The position numbers and the translations under genes are program-made. The notes beneath the pieces are model-generated. The model searched no databases and was not told where the DNA came from. It worked only from the letters and a program-made list of their open reading frames with translations. From Thalassoglobus sp. JC818 (lineage in GTDB: Bacteria; Planctomycetota; Planctomycetia; Planctomycetales; Planctomycetaceae): a stretch of DNA of 64,000 nt. Positions 8,988 to 18,153 of the stretch are shown piece by piece. Every line of letters begins with the position of its first letter. Within the stretch, counting starts at the first letter, position 1. The DNA lies in assembly GCF_040717535.1 (NCBI RefSeq), contig NZ_JBFEFI010000005.1, positions 434,001 to 498,000 of the forward strand. The letters run 5' to 3'.

Positions 8988-9335
8988 CCGTACATCCTGT
9001 GGACACGATTGTATTCGAACAAATAAAAAGTTCCCTCACAGTGCCAACATCCCGACACCTGAGCGAAATTGGGAACAAAGAGCCATTTTTGAAGAAATAA
9101 CACGAACCGGAAAATGAACGCAATACCGCTTCTCCCCGCCGAGTGCGTTCTCTCCTCAAGTTTTGCCACGACGTCAGAGTTTTGAGTCTGTGAATTTCAC
9201 AAAGCCATGACTGGGACGCGCCATCAGTTCCACTGACGACCGGTTCACAATAGAATCGAAATTCATTGATGGAAGTCCGGCTGACAATCACCTCAGTTGG
9301 GCAGCACCTGTGGTTTTCTTGAAGAGAAAGTTGTG
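8988..9335. other. Divergent promoter region, no supported gene
   Basis: A 348-bp spacer between the minus-strand zinc-ribbon gene and the plus-strand acetylesterase gene. It must contain both promoters. Open frames here show no protein-like composition, and I saw no repeat or clear RNA fold. Confidence 0.45.
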
Positions 9336-10751
9336 ATGAAACCAATCAAATGGATGTTCTCTGTCGCGGTGTTGATCGGCTGTATGGCCCCGGTCAGCGT
9401 CGACGCCGAAGTCAAGTTGCCTTCGATCATCGGAGACAACATGGTCCTCCAGCGTGGCCAGAAAGTTCCCATCTGGGGCTGGGATGAGCCCGGACAAGAA
9501 GTCACGGTGACTGTTCAAGGAAAATCCAAAACTGGAACCGCCAACGAAAATGGCCGTTGGGAAGTCATTTTTGAAGACCTCAAAACCGGTCCCAGTTACG
9601 AAGTTCAAATTGCCGGTTCTTCCGAGCTGACTTTGAAGAACGTTGCTGTCGGTGAAGTTTGGTTGTGTTCCGGTCAATCCAACATGGAATGGACCGTCAA
9701 CAATTCCAAAAACGCTGAGGAAGAACGAGCGGCTGCCAATTACCCACTGATTCGGCACATCAAGATTCCTCACACTCCGATGAAGACTCCGCAGGACAAT
9801 GTTCCTTCGAACGGTTGGGAAGTGACAACCCCCGAAACAGTCGGAAACTACACAGCTGTCGGCTACTTCTTCGCACTCAACCTGCAGGCTCAACTCGACG
9901 TGCCGATTGGATTGATCGGCTCCAACTGGGGCGGAACCCGTATCGAACCGTGGACTCCTCCCGTCGGTTTTAAAGAAGTTCCTGCTCTGAAGTCGATCGC
10001 TGACAAGCTCGAAGAATATCCAGAAGTGGGCCCGGACGGCAAAGTGAATCATCAGTCTCCGCTCGCTCTCTACAATGGAATGATTTCACCACTCGTCCCT
10101 TACGCGATCCGCGGAGCCATCTGGTATCAGGGCGAGTCCAACCGTCATGATGGAATGCTCTACTTCGAGAAGATGAAGGCTTTGATCAGTGGATGGCGAC
10201 ACCTGTGGAGCAATCCTGAGTTGCCGTTCTACTACGTTCAACTCGCTCCATACCGATACAAAGGTGAAGACGTCATCCTCCCGAAAGTCTGGGAAGCTCA
10301 AACCGAAGCGTTGACTATCCCCAATACAGGTATGGCTGTGACAGTCGATATTGGGAATCTCGATGACATTCATCCGCGAAACAAGCAGGACGTCGGCTAC
10401 CGGCTCGCTCTGTGGGCACTCGCTAAGACTTACGGCCACGACGACCTGGTTTACTCCGGACCACTCTTCAAATCAATGAACGTCAAAGGCGACAAGATTG
10501 TTCTCCGCTTTGACCATGTCGGCGATGGGCTGGTGTCGCGCAACGGCGAACCGCTCTCTCACTTCGAAATTGCTGGTGAAGATGGTGAATACAAACCAGC
10601 GAAAGCCGAAATCAAAGGGAAGACCGTTGTGGTCTCATCCGATGATGTTCCGATGCCGAAGTCAGTGCGACTGGGATGGCACCAGGAAGCTGAACCGAAT
10701 CTGTCCAACAAGAACGGACTCCCAGCTTCTCCGTTCCGCGCCGGCGAGTAG
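9336..10751 (+). CDS. Sialate O-acetylesterase-like (SASA domain) exported esterase
   Basis: A 471-residue exported esterase. The start at 9336 gives a signal peptide (MKPIKWMFSVAVLIGCMAPVSVDA) and has GAGAAAG-like purines before it; a longer frame from 9297 would spoil the signal. After a beta-sandwich-like N-terminal part (LPSIIGDNMVLQRG... IWGWDEPGQEV) comes the SGNH-type domain: CSGQSNMEW holds the serine nucleophile, SNWGGTRIEPW and WYQGESN the oxyanion residues, and DIHPRNKQDVG the Asp-His pair. The family removes O-acetyl groups from sialic acids or, in environmental bacteria, from plant or algal polysaccharides. In this genome a polysaccharide role is more likely than sialic acid. Confidence 0.88.
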   Translation: MKPIKWMFSVAVLIGCMAPVSVDAEVKLPSIIGDNMVLQRGQKVPIWGWDEPGQEVTVTVQGKSKTGTANENGRWEVIFEDLKTGPSYEVQIAGSSELTLKNVAVGEVWLCSGQSNMEWTVNNSKNAEEERAAANYPLIRHIKIPHTPMKTPQDNVPSNGWEVTTPETVGNYTAVGYFFALNLQAQLDVPIGLIGSNWGGTRIEPWTPPVGFKEVPALKSIADKLEEYPEVGPDGKVNHQSPLALYNGMISPLVPYAIRGAIWYQGESNRHDGMLYFEKMKALISGWRHLWSNPELPFYYVQLAPYRYKGEDVILPKVWEAQTEALTIPNTGMAVTVDIGNLDDIHPRNKQDVGYRLALWALAKTYGHDDLVYSGPLFKSMNVKGDKIVLRFDHVGDGLVSRNGEPLSHFEIAGEDGEYKPAKAEIKGKTVVVSSDDVPMPKSVRLGWHQEAEPNLSNKNGLPASPFRAGE

Positions 10752-10831
10752 CCCACATTCCGAGATTCGCCCAACGTGTTTGGTGATCTCGGTGAGTGAC
10801 TTCACAACGAGCGACATGCTGTAAACTGACG

Positions 10832-10876
10832 ATCTCGGTCTTCCACACTTGAAGGAGGGCCGAGATTTTCTGTTTT
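10832..10876 (+). terminator. Terminator after the acetylesterase gene
   Basis: Stem atctcggtc (10832-10840) with ggccgagat (10858-10866), one G-U pair, followed by TTTCTGTTTT. A second hairpin, ccgagat with atctcgg at about 10760-10792, precedes it and shares the same arm sequence. Confidence 0.6.
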
Positions 10877-10955
10877 ACGCAAGCTTCAATTCGCAGAAAC
10901 GAACGATGTCGATGGAAGTCGAGTCGAAAGCGAAATGAACATGCGTCCGAATCGC

Positions 10956-12284
10956 TCACCCTTCGGAGGAAACTGCTTCCAACAGGAGTCTTTCCCAGTT
11001 CAGTCCTGAGACGGCGTCGCGATGCTTCGGGTGAATGAAGACACGAACGCGCTTCACCCAGTCGTCGAATTGCCTCGTCGCCAGGGCATCCACGACCGGT
11101 GAGACAACCTGTAGCGGACGAAACTGGCTTTGCTTAGGGAAGAAGATGTCGATCGAAAACTCCACTTCCCGGTGAGGAGGCGGGGTATCGAGCACAAGAT
11201 CCATTTCCGCCAACTTTAGCCCTTCGTCGTTCAGCCGCTTGATCAGGCGTTGGGTAATGACGACGACTTCCGAATAAGGTCGACCAGCGAGTGCAGTGTA
11301 CGCAGGCGACTGCTGATCATGACTCAGTTCGATCGCCCGCTTGTAAAGAATACGTTGCGGACCGAATAGACAGTCGATCAGTTTTTCTGTGGGAGTATCC
11401 TTCGCAGCAGCCCTCAATTCGAAAATCATCTCCGCATCGGTTGAATGAAAGAGGCGATTCAAATCGACATTCTCATGAATTGAATAGAAAGCTCTCGCGA
11501 ACATGCTCGTCGCGGATCGAACAGCATGATGCCAGTACACCTCGCTGAACATGACATACCTCGCAAAGACCATCAACTCGGCAGCTGTCTTCCCTTTTTC
11601 AGTAATCGCGAGACCATCGCCCTCCTCATTTAAGACGAGTGACTGAATGAGTCGCTGGCGATCGAAGTTGCGTCCGTACGGCACACCACAATGCAAACTG
11701 TCACGATCGAGATAGTCCATCTTGTCGACGTCGATTGGTCCCGACAGTATCGAGCGGAGAAGCTTCAGTCCTGTATCTGACTTCTTCGGAACGAGGATCT
11801 CCAGGACCTCATCGGGATCGATACCCCATTGCTCACGCAGAACGTGAGACAATTCCGCGTTCTCGCTTAAGTAGCGAGAAGCTCTCACCTCATGCGGGAC
11901 GAGTCCGGAAATCCCGAGATCTTCAATGGGATGACAAAACGGCCAGTGCCCGAGATCGTGCAGCAGAGATGAAGCGATGAGAACTTCCGCCTGATGCGCG
12001 GTGACCCGCTCTCGAAAACGAGAGTCCTTGGAGAGCTGTCTCAAATAGAGAAGAGCGTTGTGATACACACCCAGTGCGTGCTCAAATCGAGTGTGACGAG
12101 CTCCGGGATAGACCTTGGAAACCAGCCCAAGCTGACTGATTTCGTTCAGTCGCTGAAACTCTGCAGTATCGACGATCGCACGCACTCGCGAAGTGAACGG
12201 CACGTTCTGCTCAGCTGGCACACGAATCAACGACCTGCCTGAATGCAGATCCGCCAGTTCTGGAATGTCTTCGAGCGATCGCAT
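10956..12284 (-). CDS. HD-domain phosphohydrolase (dNTPase/SAMHD1-like)
   Basis: A 442-residue protein of the HD superfamily with the layout of deoxynucleotide triphosphohydrolases and their YdhJ-like relatives. Metal-binding residues are visible in RHTRFEHALG, SSLLHDLGHWPF and VDKMDYLDRDS. An alternative GTG start at 12377 would add 31 residues with no conserved character; the ATG at 12284 has AGAAAG upstream and begins right before the conserved domain, so I prefer it. It lies close downstream of trpG on the same strand and may be co-transcribed. Probable nucleotide phosphohydrolase; exact substrate unknown. Confidence 0.85.
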   Translation of the reverse strand: MRSLEDIPELADLHSGRSLIRVPAEQNVPFTSRVRAIVDTAEFQRLNEISQLGLVSKVYPGARHTRFEHALGVYHNALLYLRQLSKDSRFRERVTAHQAEVLIASSLLHDLGHWPFCHPIEDLGISGLVPHEVRASRYLSENAELSHVLREQWGIDPDEVLEILVPKKSDTGLKLLRSILSGPIDVDKMDYLDRDSLHCGVPYGRNFDRQRLIQSLVLNEEGDGLAITEKGKTAAELMVFARYVMFSEVYWHHAVRSATSMFARAFYSIHENVDLNRLFHSTDAEMIFELRAAAKDTPTEKLIDCLFGPQRILYKRAIELSHDQQSPAYTALAGRPYSEVVVITQRLIKRLNDEGLKLAEMDLVLDTPPPHREVEFSIDIFFPKQSQFRPLQVVSPVVDALATRQFDDWVKRVRVFIHPKHRDAVSGLNWERLLLEAVSSEG

Positions 12285-12413
12285 CACATCGAAACTTTCT
12301 TGAAGTGAATTCTCGAAGCAAAGCCTGTTCTCGCAGGCACTCGCATTCTGCCAGCCCTGAGACTCAGCAAATCGCACCCGAGTGAATTGCTGCGAAACCT
12401 CTCTGAAGCTGGA

Positions 12414-12995
12414 CTACAGTTTCAGAAAGTTCCGAAGGATGTCCGTTCCGCAGTCGGACAAAAAGCTCTCCGGATGAAACTGCACTCCGTGCACCGGATA
12501 ATCTCGATGCCGGACAGCCATCAGTTCTGCGGGATGATCTTCGTCTCGCGTCCAAGCACAGGGGATCAACTCTTCCGGCAGTGTCGTCTCCGGAACGATG
12601 AGGGAATGATATCGGGTCAGAACTGCGGGAGTTTCGATTCCTCGGAAAATCCCCTGCTGGTCGTGATGAATCGCAGAAGTCTTACCGTGCATCAGACGAT
12701 CTGCCCGCACGACTTCTCCCCCGAAAGCTTCCGAAATGCACTGGTGCCCCAGACAGACGCCGAGCAGCGGAACACGAGGAGCAAAGTGGCGAATGACTTC
12801 GCAAGAGAGGCCAGCTTCGGCCGGAGTACATGGTCCCGGCGAGATGATAATCCTCGATGGATTCAACGCATCAATCTCGCTGCAGGAAATCTGATCGTTG
12901 CGATAGACACGAATGTCGAGCGACGAGTCGATTTCCCCCAGTCGCTGGACGAGGTTGTACGTGAAGGAGTCGTAGTTATCGAGAACGAAAATCAT
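12414..12995 (-). CDS. trpG: Anthranilate / aminodeoxychorismate synthase glutamine amidotransferase subunit
   Basis: A 193-residue class I glutamine amidotransferase that supplies ammonia to chorismate in tryptophan or folate synthesis. It begins with the canonical FVLDNYDSFTYNLVQ, has PGP(C)TP, the nucleophilic cysteine in GVCLGHQ, the family marker HGKTS and the histidine-glutamate pair in VQFHPES. TrpG and PabA subunits cannot be told apart by these motifs, and one protein often serves both. No synthase large subunit is nearby. The HD phosphohydrolase gene follows on the same strand. Confidence 0.93.
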   Translation of the reverse strand: MIFVLDNYDSFTYNLVQRLGEIDSSLDIRVYRNDQISCSEIDALNPSRIIISPGPCTPAEAGLSCEVIRHFAPRVPLLGVCLGHQCISEAFGGEVVRADRLMHGKTSAIHHDQQGIFRGIETPAVLTRYHSLIVPETTLPEELIPCAWTRDEDHPAELMAVRHRDYPVHGVQFHPESFLSDCGTDILRNFLKL

Positions 12996-13110
12996 AGTCT
13001 CTGCGGATCAGTCAAAAGAGATCAACTTCTCGACCTGACGAGTGCTCAACATTCCCGGGAGTCTGGAGTTTTCCCATGGAGTGAATCAGGACGAAGAATA
13101 AAGAGGCAGT

Positions 13111-13530
13111 CTAGTCTTGTGGATATTGGGAGCGAAAGAGTCCCGCCGACGATTCGAAATATCTTTGCGGACGACCACTGTCATCGGCACCCTGAGACTG
13201 CTTCTCTTTCAAATCCAGCAGATTGGCCAGACAGACTCGGCATCCGACGACCTGAATATGAAACTGAATGTACTCTTCGAGGTCCGGCTCAGCGACTCCC
13301 AACAGCATCGATCCCAGAGTTTCACGCGACGGACAGCTCAATTGACGTCGGCGCCAGATTTCACCCACGGTGTGAGCTCCATGATCGCGTCGTCGAGACA
13401 ACAAAGCTGCTCGCTTTCGAAGCCCTGCAGACTCACGGAGCACAGCTTCGATCTGAGTCGCTCGCTCCACGGGGAGCATCTCATCAAGATAAGCGAGTAA
13501 ATCGCTGTCAGTCACTTCGGATGTCGGCAT
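13111..13530 (-). CDS. Hypothetical protein, anti-sigma-factor-like N-terminus
   Basis: A 139-residue protein whose start (TDSDLLAYLDEMLPVERATQIEAVLRES) resembles the short helical zinc-finger-like or anti-sigma N-terminal domains common in planctomycetes, although the usual HxxxCxxC motif is not clear; the cysteines present are CRVCLANL near residue 100. I chose the ATG at 13530 over one at 13581, because the longer version adds an unrelated stretch. It lies upstream of trpG on the same strand, about 115 bp away. Role unknown; a regulatory function is a guess. Confidence 0.6.
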   Translation of the reverse strand: MPTSEVTDSDLLAYLDEMLPVERATQIEAVLRESAGLRKRAALLSRRRDHGAHTVGEIWRRRQLSCPSRETLGSMLLGVAEPDLEEYIQFHIQVVGCRVCLANLLDLKEKQSQGADDSGRPQRYFESSAGLFRSQYPQD

Positions 13531-14025
13531 CGGCAATTGGATCGATCGGAAAGAGGGGCATGCGAACGTTGCGTCGAACATTCCAGCGAATTAGCATACC
13601 AAAATTCCTCGACTCAAGGAATCACCCTTTCCGAAATGCCGATCTCAGAAGTGTTGTAAGCATCGCGGAGAATCACACAACTCAGCTCAGTTTCCGAAAC
13701 TGCTCGTTGATTGAATAGAGTCTTGCAGCGACGTCGATAGCGACCAGATTTTGATCGAGCGCAAAAAACGGCGAAACCGGGAACGAGTCTTGACTTTCGT
13801 GCCCTGAGCATTGAAAAGAAAAGATTCGGCATTGAGTGAGGGTTGGCTGTCAGCAGATTCAAGAAATTGAAAGTGAACGGGACTGGTTGGTGTGAATTTT
13901 GGAGCGTCGATTGTCGACCATTACTCAACATCTCACATCAGCAAGCAACTGTTCAGAACGAATGGTCTGAACCCCATGATCACGAGGAGACACTGGCCCC
14001 CAATGCAATCCACGAAGGAGAATGA
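13531..14025. other. Intergenic region, no supported gene
   Basis: About 495 bp lie between the minus-strand hypothetical gene and the GNAT gene. Short open frames on both strands here lack good ribosome sites or recognisable composition. The only clear signal is the GAAGGAG ribosome site at the right end that belongs to the GNAT gene. Confidence 0.45.
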
Positions 14026-14979
14026 GTGATTCAGTTCCGACACTTCCGGAATTCCGATCCCCCATTTCTTTTCGAGTTGTGTCGCAGGGCAGAGCTGGGA
14101 CGTGGGGCGGCTCAACCCTCCTCGATTGAAGCCTACGAAATCGCTGCGTACGGCCTTCCCTATTTCGACCCCGAAGGTCTAATCATCGCTGTGGAAGATG
14201 GGAAAGTCGTCGGCTTCGCCCACGCCGGGTTTGGATTCTCGAAAGACCTCAATTCACTCGACCACTCTCGGGGAGTAATTTGCTGGATCGTGGTCAGCCC
14301 CACTCATCAGCGACGGGGACTCGGTCGAGAACTGCTGCAGCGAGCAGAAGAATACTTGCTTCAGAAGGGAGCCCAGACCATACAGGCTGGTCAGTCTCGC
14401 TACTGTGATCCCTTCTACTTCGGACTCTACGGCGGAGCGCGTTGTTCCGGATTTCTCGAGTCAGATGCCCAGGCTGCCCCATTTATGCTTTCAGCCGGCT
14501 ATGAGCCGGAGTCTCGGTCGACCGTCTTTCAACGCGATCTTCGGACGACTCGCGATCCGATGAACATCAAGCTCATGGGGCTCCGCAGACGATCCGAGCT
14601 GCAGGTCATGGAGCAACCGAAGAATCCCACCATGTGGTGGCTGACACACTTCGGAAATATCGAATCGATGTACTTCAGCCTCGTAGAAAAACGCACCAAG
14701 GAGCGGATCGGTTCACTCACCGTCGTCGGATTGGACCACTTCATGCCCCGCTGGGGAGAACGCGTGATCGGGCTGGTCGACTTATACGTGGAAGAAAAGT
14801 ACCGCTCGCAGGGCTTCGCAACGACGCTCATCATCGAAACTCTGCGTCGACTGCGATCAGACTTCATCACTCGGGCAGAAATCCACGTCGTCGACAGTTC
14901 ACCCGGTGCCCTCAAAGCCATCGAGACCGCCAGCTTCGAGCCAATTGATGCTGCGGTCGTCTACCGCAAGAAGATGTAA
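14026..14979 (+). CDS. Protein with two GNAT acetyltransferase domains
   Basis: A 317-residue protein. It starts with GTG at 14026, preceded by GAAGGAG; an overlapping ATG four bases earlier is in another frame. The first GNAT domain (about residues 1-150) shows the acetyl-CoA loop VSPTHQRRGLGRELLQRAEEYL. The second (about residues 190-315) has LYVEEKYRSQGFATTLIIETLRRL. The family transfers acetyl from acetyl-CoA to amines on proteins or small molecules, but the substrate cannot be predicted here. The gene is convergent with the phage portal gene, with a hairpin between them. Confidence 0.83.
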   Translation: MIQFRHFRNSDPPFLFELCRRAELGRGAAQPSSIEAYEIAAYGLPYFDPEGLIIAVEDGKVVGFAHAGFGFSKDLNSLDHSRGVICWIVVSPTHQRRGLGRELLQRAEEYLLQKGAQTIQAGQSRYCDPFYFGLYGGARCSGFLESDAQAAPFMLSAGYEPESRSTVFQRDLRTTRDPMNIKLMGLRRRSELQVMEQPKNPTMWWLTHFGNIESMYFSLVEKRTKERIGSLTVVGLDHFMPRWGERVIGLVDLYVEEKYRSQGFATTLIIETLRRLRSDFITRAEIHVVDSSPGALKAIETASFEPIDAAVVYRKKM

Positions 14980-15029
14980 ACGAGTCAACACTCGGAGTTC
15001 CCGCGATTCAGCAATCTGTCATTGCTTCC

Positions 15030-15076
15030 ATCGGCGGGAATGATTCACGAGAGTCACCTCGCTCGTTCCCGCCGAT
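15030..15076. terminator. Hairpin between convergent GNAT and portal genes
   Basis: Perfect 11-bp inverted repeat (atcggcgggaa at 15030-15040, ttcccgccgat at 15066-15076) with a 25-nt loop. No T-run follows on either strand, so termination is likely but not certain. Confidence 0.45.
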
Positions 15077-15103
15077 CCGTCTGCGATTCAAGTTTGCCCA
15101 AGC

Positions 15104-16501
15104 TTACGAATCAGACTCCAGCCCTCGCTCGCGTTCTCGCTCGGATTCCATCACCACAGGATCGACCCCATCGCGGCGAGCCACTTCTGCCCGCGAGAGA
15201 ATTCCGGACTCGACAAGCCGCGCATCCGTAAGCCGCTCTTTCGGGCGGTCTCTGTTGACCAGTCCCGGGAACGTCCACTTGATTGTCACACGTTCGAAGA
15301 AATCGATCGGAAGCAAACCGAGTTCGACCGCATCTTGCATGATCCATTTCCACAGCCTCGAAAACTCCTTCGAGAAAAACTGCTGCTGACTTTGGAAGTA
15401 CTTCACCGCCGGCCCCTCCGCGACCATCGTCGAAGCGAAGTTTCCGTTGGAAGCATCCGACGTCAACATAAACTCTGGCAGCCCTGCCCCAGCCGCGATC
15501 GACAACAGCAACATCCTTCCGAGAGACGCTGCGTCCCCGAAATTCGTGTTGGGCTGAAGGAACTGAATGTCGGTCGCATGATTCGTCGTCAAAATTGATC
15601 CCGGAGAGAACCGTTCGCGGCGCTGTCCGTTCAAAGTCGTGCCGCTTCCCGCATTCTCCGCAAACGCATCCGCCGTCTGTGACGATCCCTGAACTTTCCG
15701 CCACAGCACGATCGATGACTGAAGCTTCCGAGCCAAGAGTTCCGTCTCCATCCACTTCGAATACGCGATCAACGGTTCCAGAATCGCGGCGAAGAGTGAG
15801 CGCCCGCGCTTCTCGTTGGAATCGACTCCGATTCGCGTCTGAAGGATTTCATCGGCCGGAATTCGATCAGCGCGTAGACCAGCGGAAGCGACTCGTCCGC
15901 CTCGTGATGAGTAGAGATACGCCAGCGGAGTCTCGACATCATGCGGGGCTGTCACAATTCCCTGTGAGTCCGGTTCTTGAGGAGTCGCTGCGAACCGCTC
16001 GGGATCGACAAACCGCACGGACGGCGGCCAGCTTTCTCGTCCGAACTTTCGGATGAAACATTCTCCATCTCGCCAGGTCCTCCGAGCATGTTCCTGCGAG
16101 GAGTAATGTCCGTCGGCACTTTGCAGAAACGCTTCCCACAGGCTGTCGGCTGCTTCCAGCAAGTCGTCGTCAGCGTCCGACATCCGACTCGACTTGCACA
16201 CACATTCGTGCTTGAACTGCAGCCCCGGACCGGTCACGTAACACTCGAGCGTTCTCAGAATGTTGCTCGCGTGAGGATTCTCCTGAATGAGCTTCCGCAC
16301 CTGCTCACGCGTCATCGCCTGAGTGTGGGGATCTTGCCCACTCTGATGTTTTCCACCCACCATCTCCCAGTCTCCCGGATCTTCAGAAACAGGCATGGTC
16401 GACGTCGATTCTGTGAGCTGTAGTAGTCTCTCCTGAACAAGTCTTTGATAGCGGGCCTTCAATTGCGCGGTCGAAAACTTGTCACGAAGAAGCTGAAACA
16501 T
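15104..16501 (-). CDS. Phage portal protein, lambda-type, isolated
   Basis: An intact 465-residue protein resembling lambda-family portal proteins, the dodecameric ring through which phage DNA enters the capsid. Supporting stretches are NILRTLECYVTGPGLQF, WRDGECFIRKFG, FVDPERFAATPQ with ILQTRIGVDS, and near the end GLPEFMLTSDASNGNFASTMVAEGPAVKYFQSQQQFF and WTFPGLVNRDRPKE. AGGA precedes the ATG at 16501. Unusually, no capsid, terminase, tail or integrase gene is near: neighbours are a GNAT gene and mraZ. It may be a remnant, part of a dispersed gene-transfer-agent set, or domesticated. Confidence 0.8.
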   Translation of the reverse strand: MFQLLRDKFSTAQLKARYQRLVQERLLQLTESTSTMPVSEDPGDWEMVGGKHQSGQDPHTQAMTREQVRKLIQENPHASNILRTLECYVTGPGLQFKHECVCKSSRMSDADDDLLEAADSLWEAFLQSADGHYSSQEHARRTWRDGECFIRKFGRESWPPSVRFVDPERFAATPQEPDSQGIVTAPHDVETPLAYLYSSRGGRVASAGLRADRIPADEILQTRIGVDSNEKRGRSLFAAILEPLIAYSKWMETELLARKLQSSIVLWRKVQGSSQTADAFAENAGSGTTLNGQRRERFSPGSILTTNHATDIQFLQPNTNFGDAASLGRMLLLSIAAGAGLPEFMLTSDASNGNFASTMVAEGPAVKYFQSQQQFFSKEFSRLWKWIMQDAVELGLLPIDFFERVTIKWTFPGLVNRDRPKERLTDARLVESGILSRAEVARRDGVDPVVMESERERERGLESDS

Positions 16502-16648
16502 CGCGGAATTCCTGCAAAAAACGGGTGCGAATCGGTGCGGTTCATTCAGTCGTGAGCGGGTTGCGCGCCCTCATTCATTCAGAGAAATTTTCGACAAATG
16601 CGTCACAATCGGATTGACCGCTACCGTTTCTCAATTAGCATCACGAAT

Positions 16649-16707
16649 GTGGGAAACACGCCCAAAAGTTCTTTAAAAAGTGAATTGAAAGTGGGGAAAG
16701 CACCCAA
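16649..16707. promoter_or_regulatory. Repeated motif upstream of mraZ
   Basis: Two near-identical 17-bp motifs, gtgggaaacacgcccaa at 16649-16665 and gtggggaaagcacccaa at 16691-16707, 42 bp apart (about four helical turns) and ending 48 bp before the mraZ start. Known MraZ proteins bind direct repeats containing TGGG upstream of their own gene; the motif has TGGG and its complement. An autoregulatory operator is an inference. Confidence 0.5.
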
Positions 16708-16754
16708 TAGTCTGTTGTTACAAAAGTGACCAACAGTCTTGCTGGTACTGGATC

Positions 16755-17237
16755 ATGCCCCCGGACGCATTCATCACAGGTGAGTACCGTCGATCGTTGG
16801 ACGATCGATTCCGACTCACTCTGCCGACGGAGTTTGCGTCCGCTGTCTTAGGTGACGACGGTCAGACCATCCTGGCGAAGGAACGTTACGGATGTCTCAG
16901 CTTGTGGAAAGCTGCCGACTGGCGTCAGCGGATGAGCGATGGCGTATCGCTGATCCGCGAGAAGATCCGCACAGGTCGTATGGAGCAGAGATGGACCGAC
17001 GTCCAACGGCTTGGGCGGCTTTTGTCGACCCGTTCATCTGACGTCAAACTGGCGAATCGGTCTCGCCTGTTGATCCCGGAAGGTTTTCGAGAATTCCTCG
17101 ACGTTCCCAAAGGGGGCGACGTCATGATTGTCGGTGCAGTCGTTTGCGTTGAAATCTGGAAACCCGAAGCCTGGCTCGAACAGCTGCGAACAGACATGCC
17201 CGGATTTGGAGACCTGTTCAAGGAACTCTCCAGCTAA
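16755..17237 (+). CDS. mraZ: MraZ-like transcriptional regulator
   Basis: A 160-residue protein with the two SpoVT/AbrB-like swapped-hairpin repeats of MraZ. Repeat one shows [20 protein letters not shown] followed by a GCLSLW end; repeat two has [20 protein letters not shown] and the closing [11 protein letters not shown]. MraZ forms rings that bind repeats upstream of division and cell-wall clusters. Here it is not followed by mraW or other division genes; murC and murB lie 24 kb away. A pair of TGGG-containing motifs sits upstream. Slightly longer than typical (about 145-150 residues). Confidence 0.88.
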   Translation: MPPDAFITGEYRRSLDDRFRLTLPTEFASAVLGDDGQTILAKERYGCLSLWKAADWRQRMSDGVSLIREKIRTGRMEQRWTDVQRLGRLLSTRSSDVKLANRSRLLIPEGFREFLDVPKGGDVMIVGAVVCVEIWKPEAWLEQLRTDMPGFGDLFKELSS

Positions 17238-17348
17238 GTCAATGTGCTTAGAACACGTCCTCAAGATCACATGGCAGCCACACGCCCTGTGATGGACGCC
17301 TGCAACACCAAACAGATTTTCTGTTAGTTGATTTCCCTGCTTTCAGTG

Positions 17349-17465
17349 CATACCCGGCAGATGGGCGAGAGTGACTTACTCAACACCTCTCCGAGTCCCC
17401 ACTCGGTAAACATGGATGGAAAATGGCAAGGACGCCCCTTTCAATCACCTGCCGGGTATGTTTTT
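17349..17465 (+). ncRNA. Candidate structured small RNA
   Basis: A perfect 12-bp inverted repeat (catacccggcag at 17349-17360 and ctgccgggtatg at 17449-17460) encloses about 88 nt and is followed at once by TTTTT. Within it are gggcg/cgccc (17363-17367 with 17433-17437), a hairpin gagt/actc (17369-17381) and a perfect hairpin ccgagt-cccc-actcgg (17391-17406). The nested pairing and T-run suggest a stable RNA of about 117 nt on the plus strand. It does not match tmRNA, RNase P, SRP or a riboswitch that I recognise. It starts 110 bp after mraZ. Confidence 0.55.
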
Positions 17466-18153
17466 CACACGCTTTCAATATTTCTTCTTTGCATGGCTGA
17501 GACATCTACTCGCCCAACGGAAGCCTCTTCTTTATTCCGACCGAGCGATTCGCGGTCTGAGTCCGCCCTTCAGGAACAACTTCTTGAGGCAACACAGCCA
17601 TCGAAGATGTTGTCACTTTGGACCTCGACGACGATTGAGGATCAGAAAGATCGCCTCAGAAGACTCCGGAACCGCGGACCATCTCAAGTGCCTCTGATGT
17701 CAATTGGTGACCAAACTGCCCTATCCACTCTCACCGCAGTTTCATCTTCTTGTCATTGATCCTAAGGAATCCGACACCGTTGCAACCGACTTGGGTGACC
17801 TTGAGTCCCGCTCTCCAAGCTGCTGTAAGTGATTGGCGAATCACATTTCTGGCCCTACAGGATCAGTCCATCGTCGCCATTTGCGGGTGAGACACTCGCA
17901 CCTCTCCGGCACAACTGATCGGCGACTTGAATGAAAAATTTGCATCATTTCAAAATCGTTGAAAATTCGATTTGAAGCATCTTGACGCAAACTGCCGGTC
18001 AGGAATATCACTCCCTCTCCTCTCTGAACCCACCTCAGTCTCATCTCTCACTTAATCACCCAACGCCTCCAATCATCATTTCCGCAGCGGTATGCTTCTC
18101 ACATACCAGCTCAGCTGTTGGCATGACTGGTTGGTCGCGCAGACAGGAATCTC
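17466..18153. other. Intergenic region with at most one doubtful small ORF
   Basis: A 690-bp stretch between the RNA candidate and the regulator gene. One plus-strand frame from an ATG at about 17491 to 17759 could encode 88 residues (begins MAETSTRPTEA), serine- and arginine-rich with no recognised motif and no good ribosome site; I do not call it. The rest must hold the promoter of the downstream regulator. Confidence 0.4.

Noticed and set aside
17491-17759. 88-aa ORF after the RNA candidate
   Set aside because: Serine/arginine-rich with no ribosome site; probably noncoding sequence.
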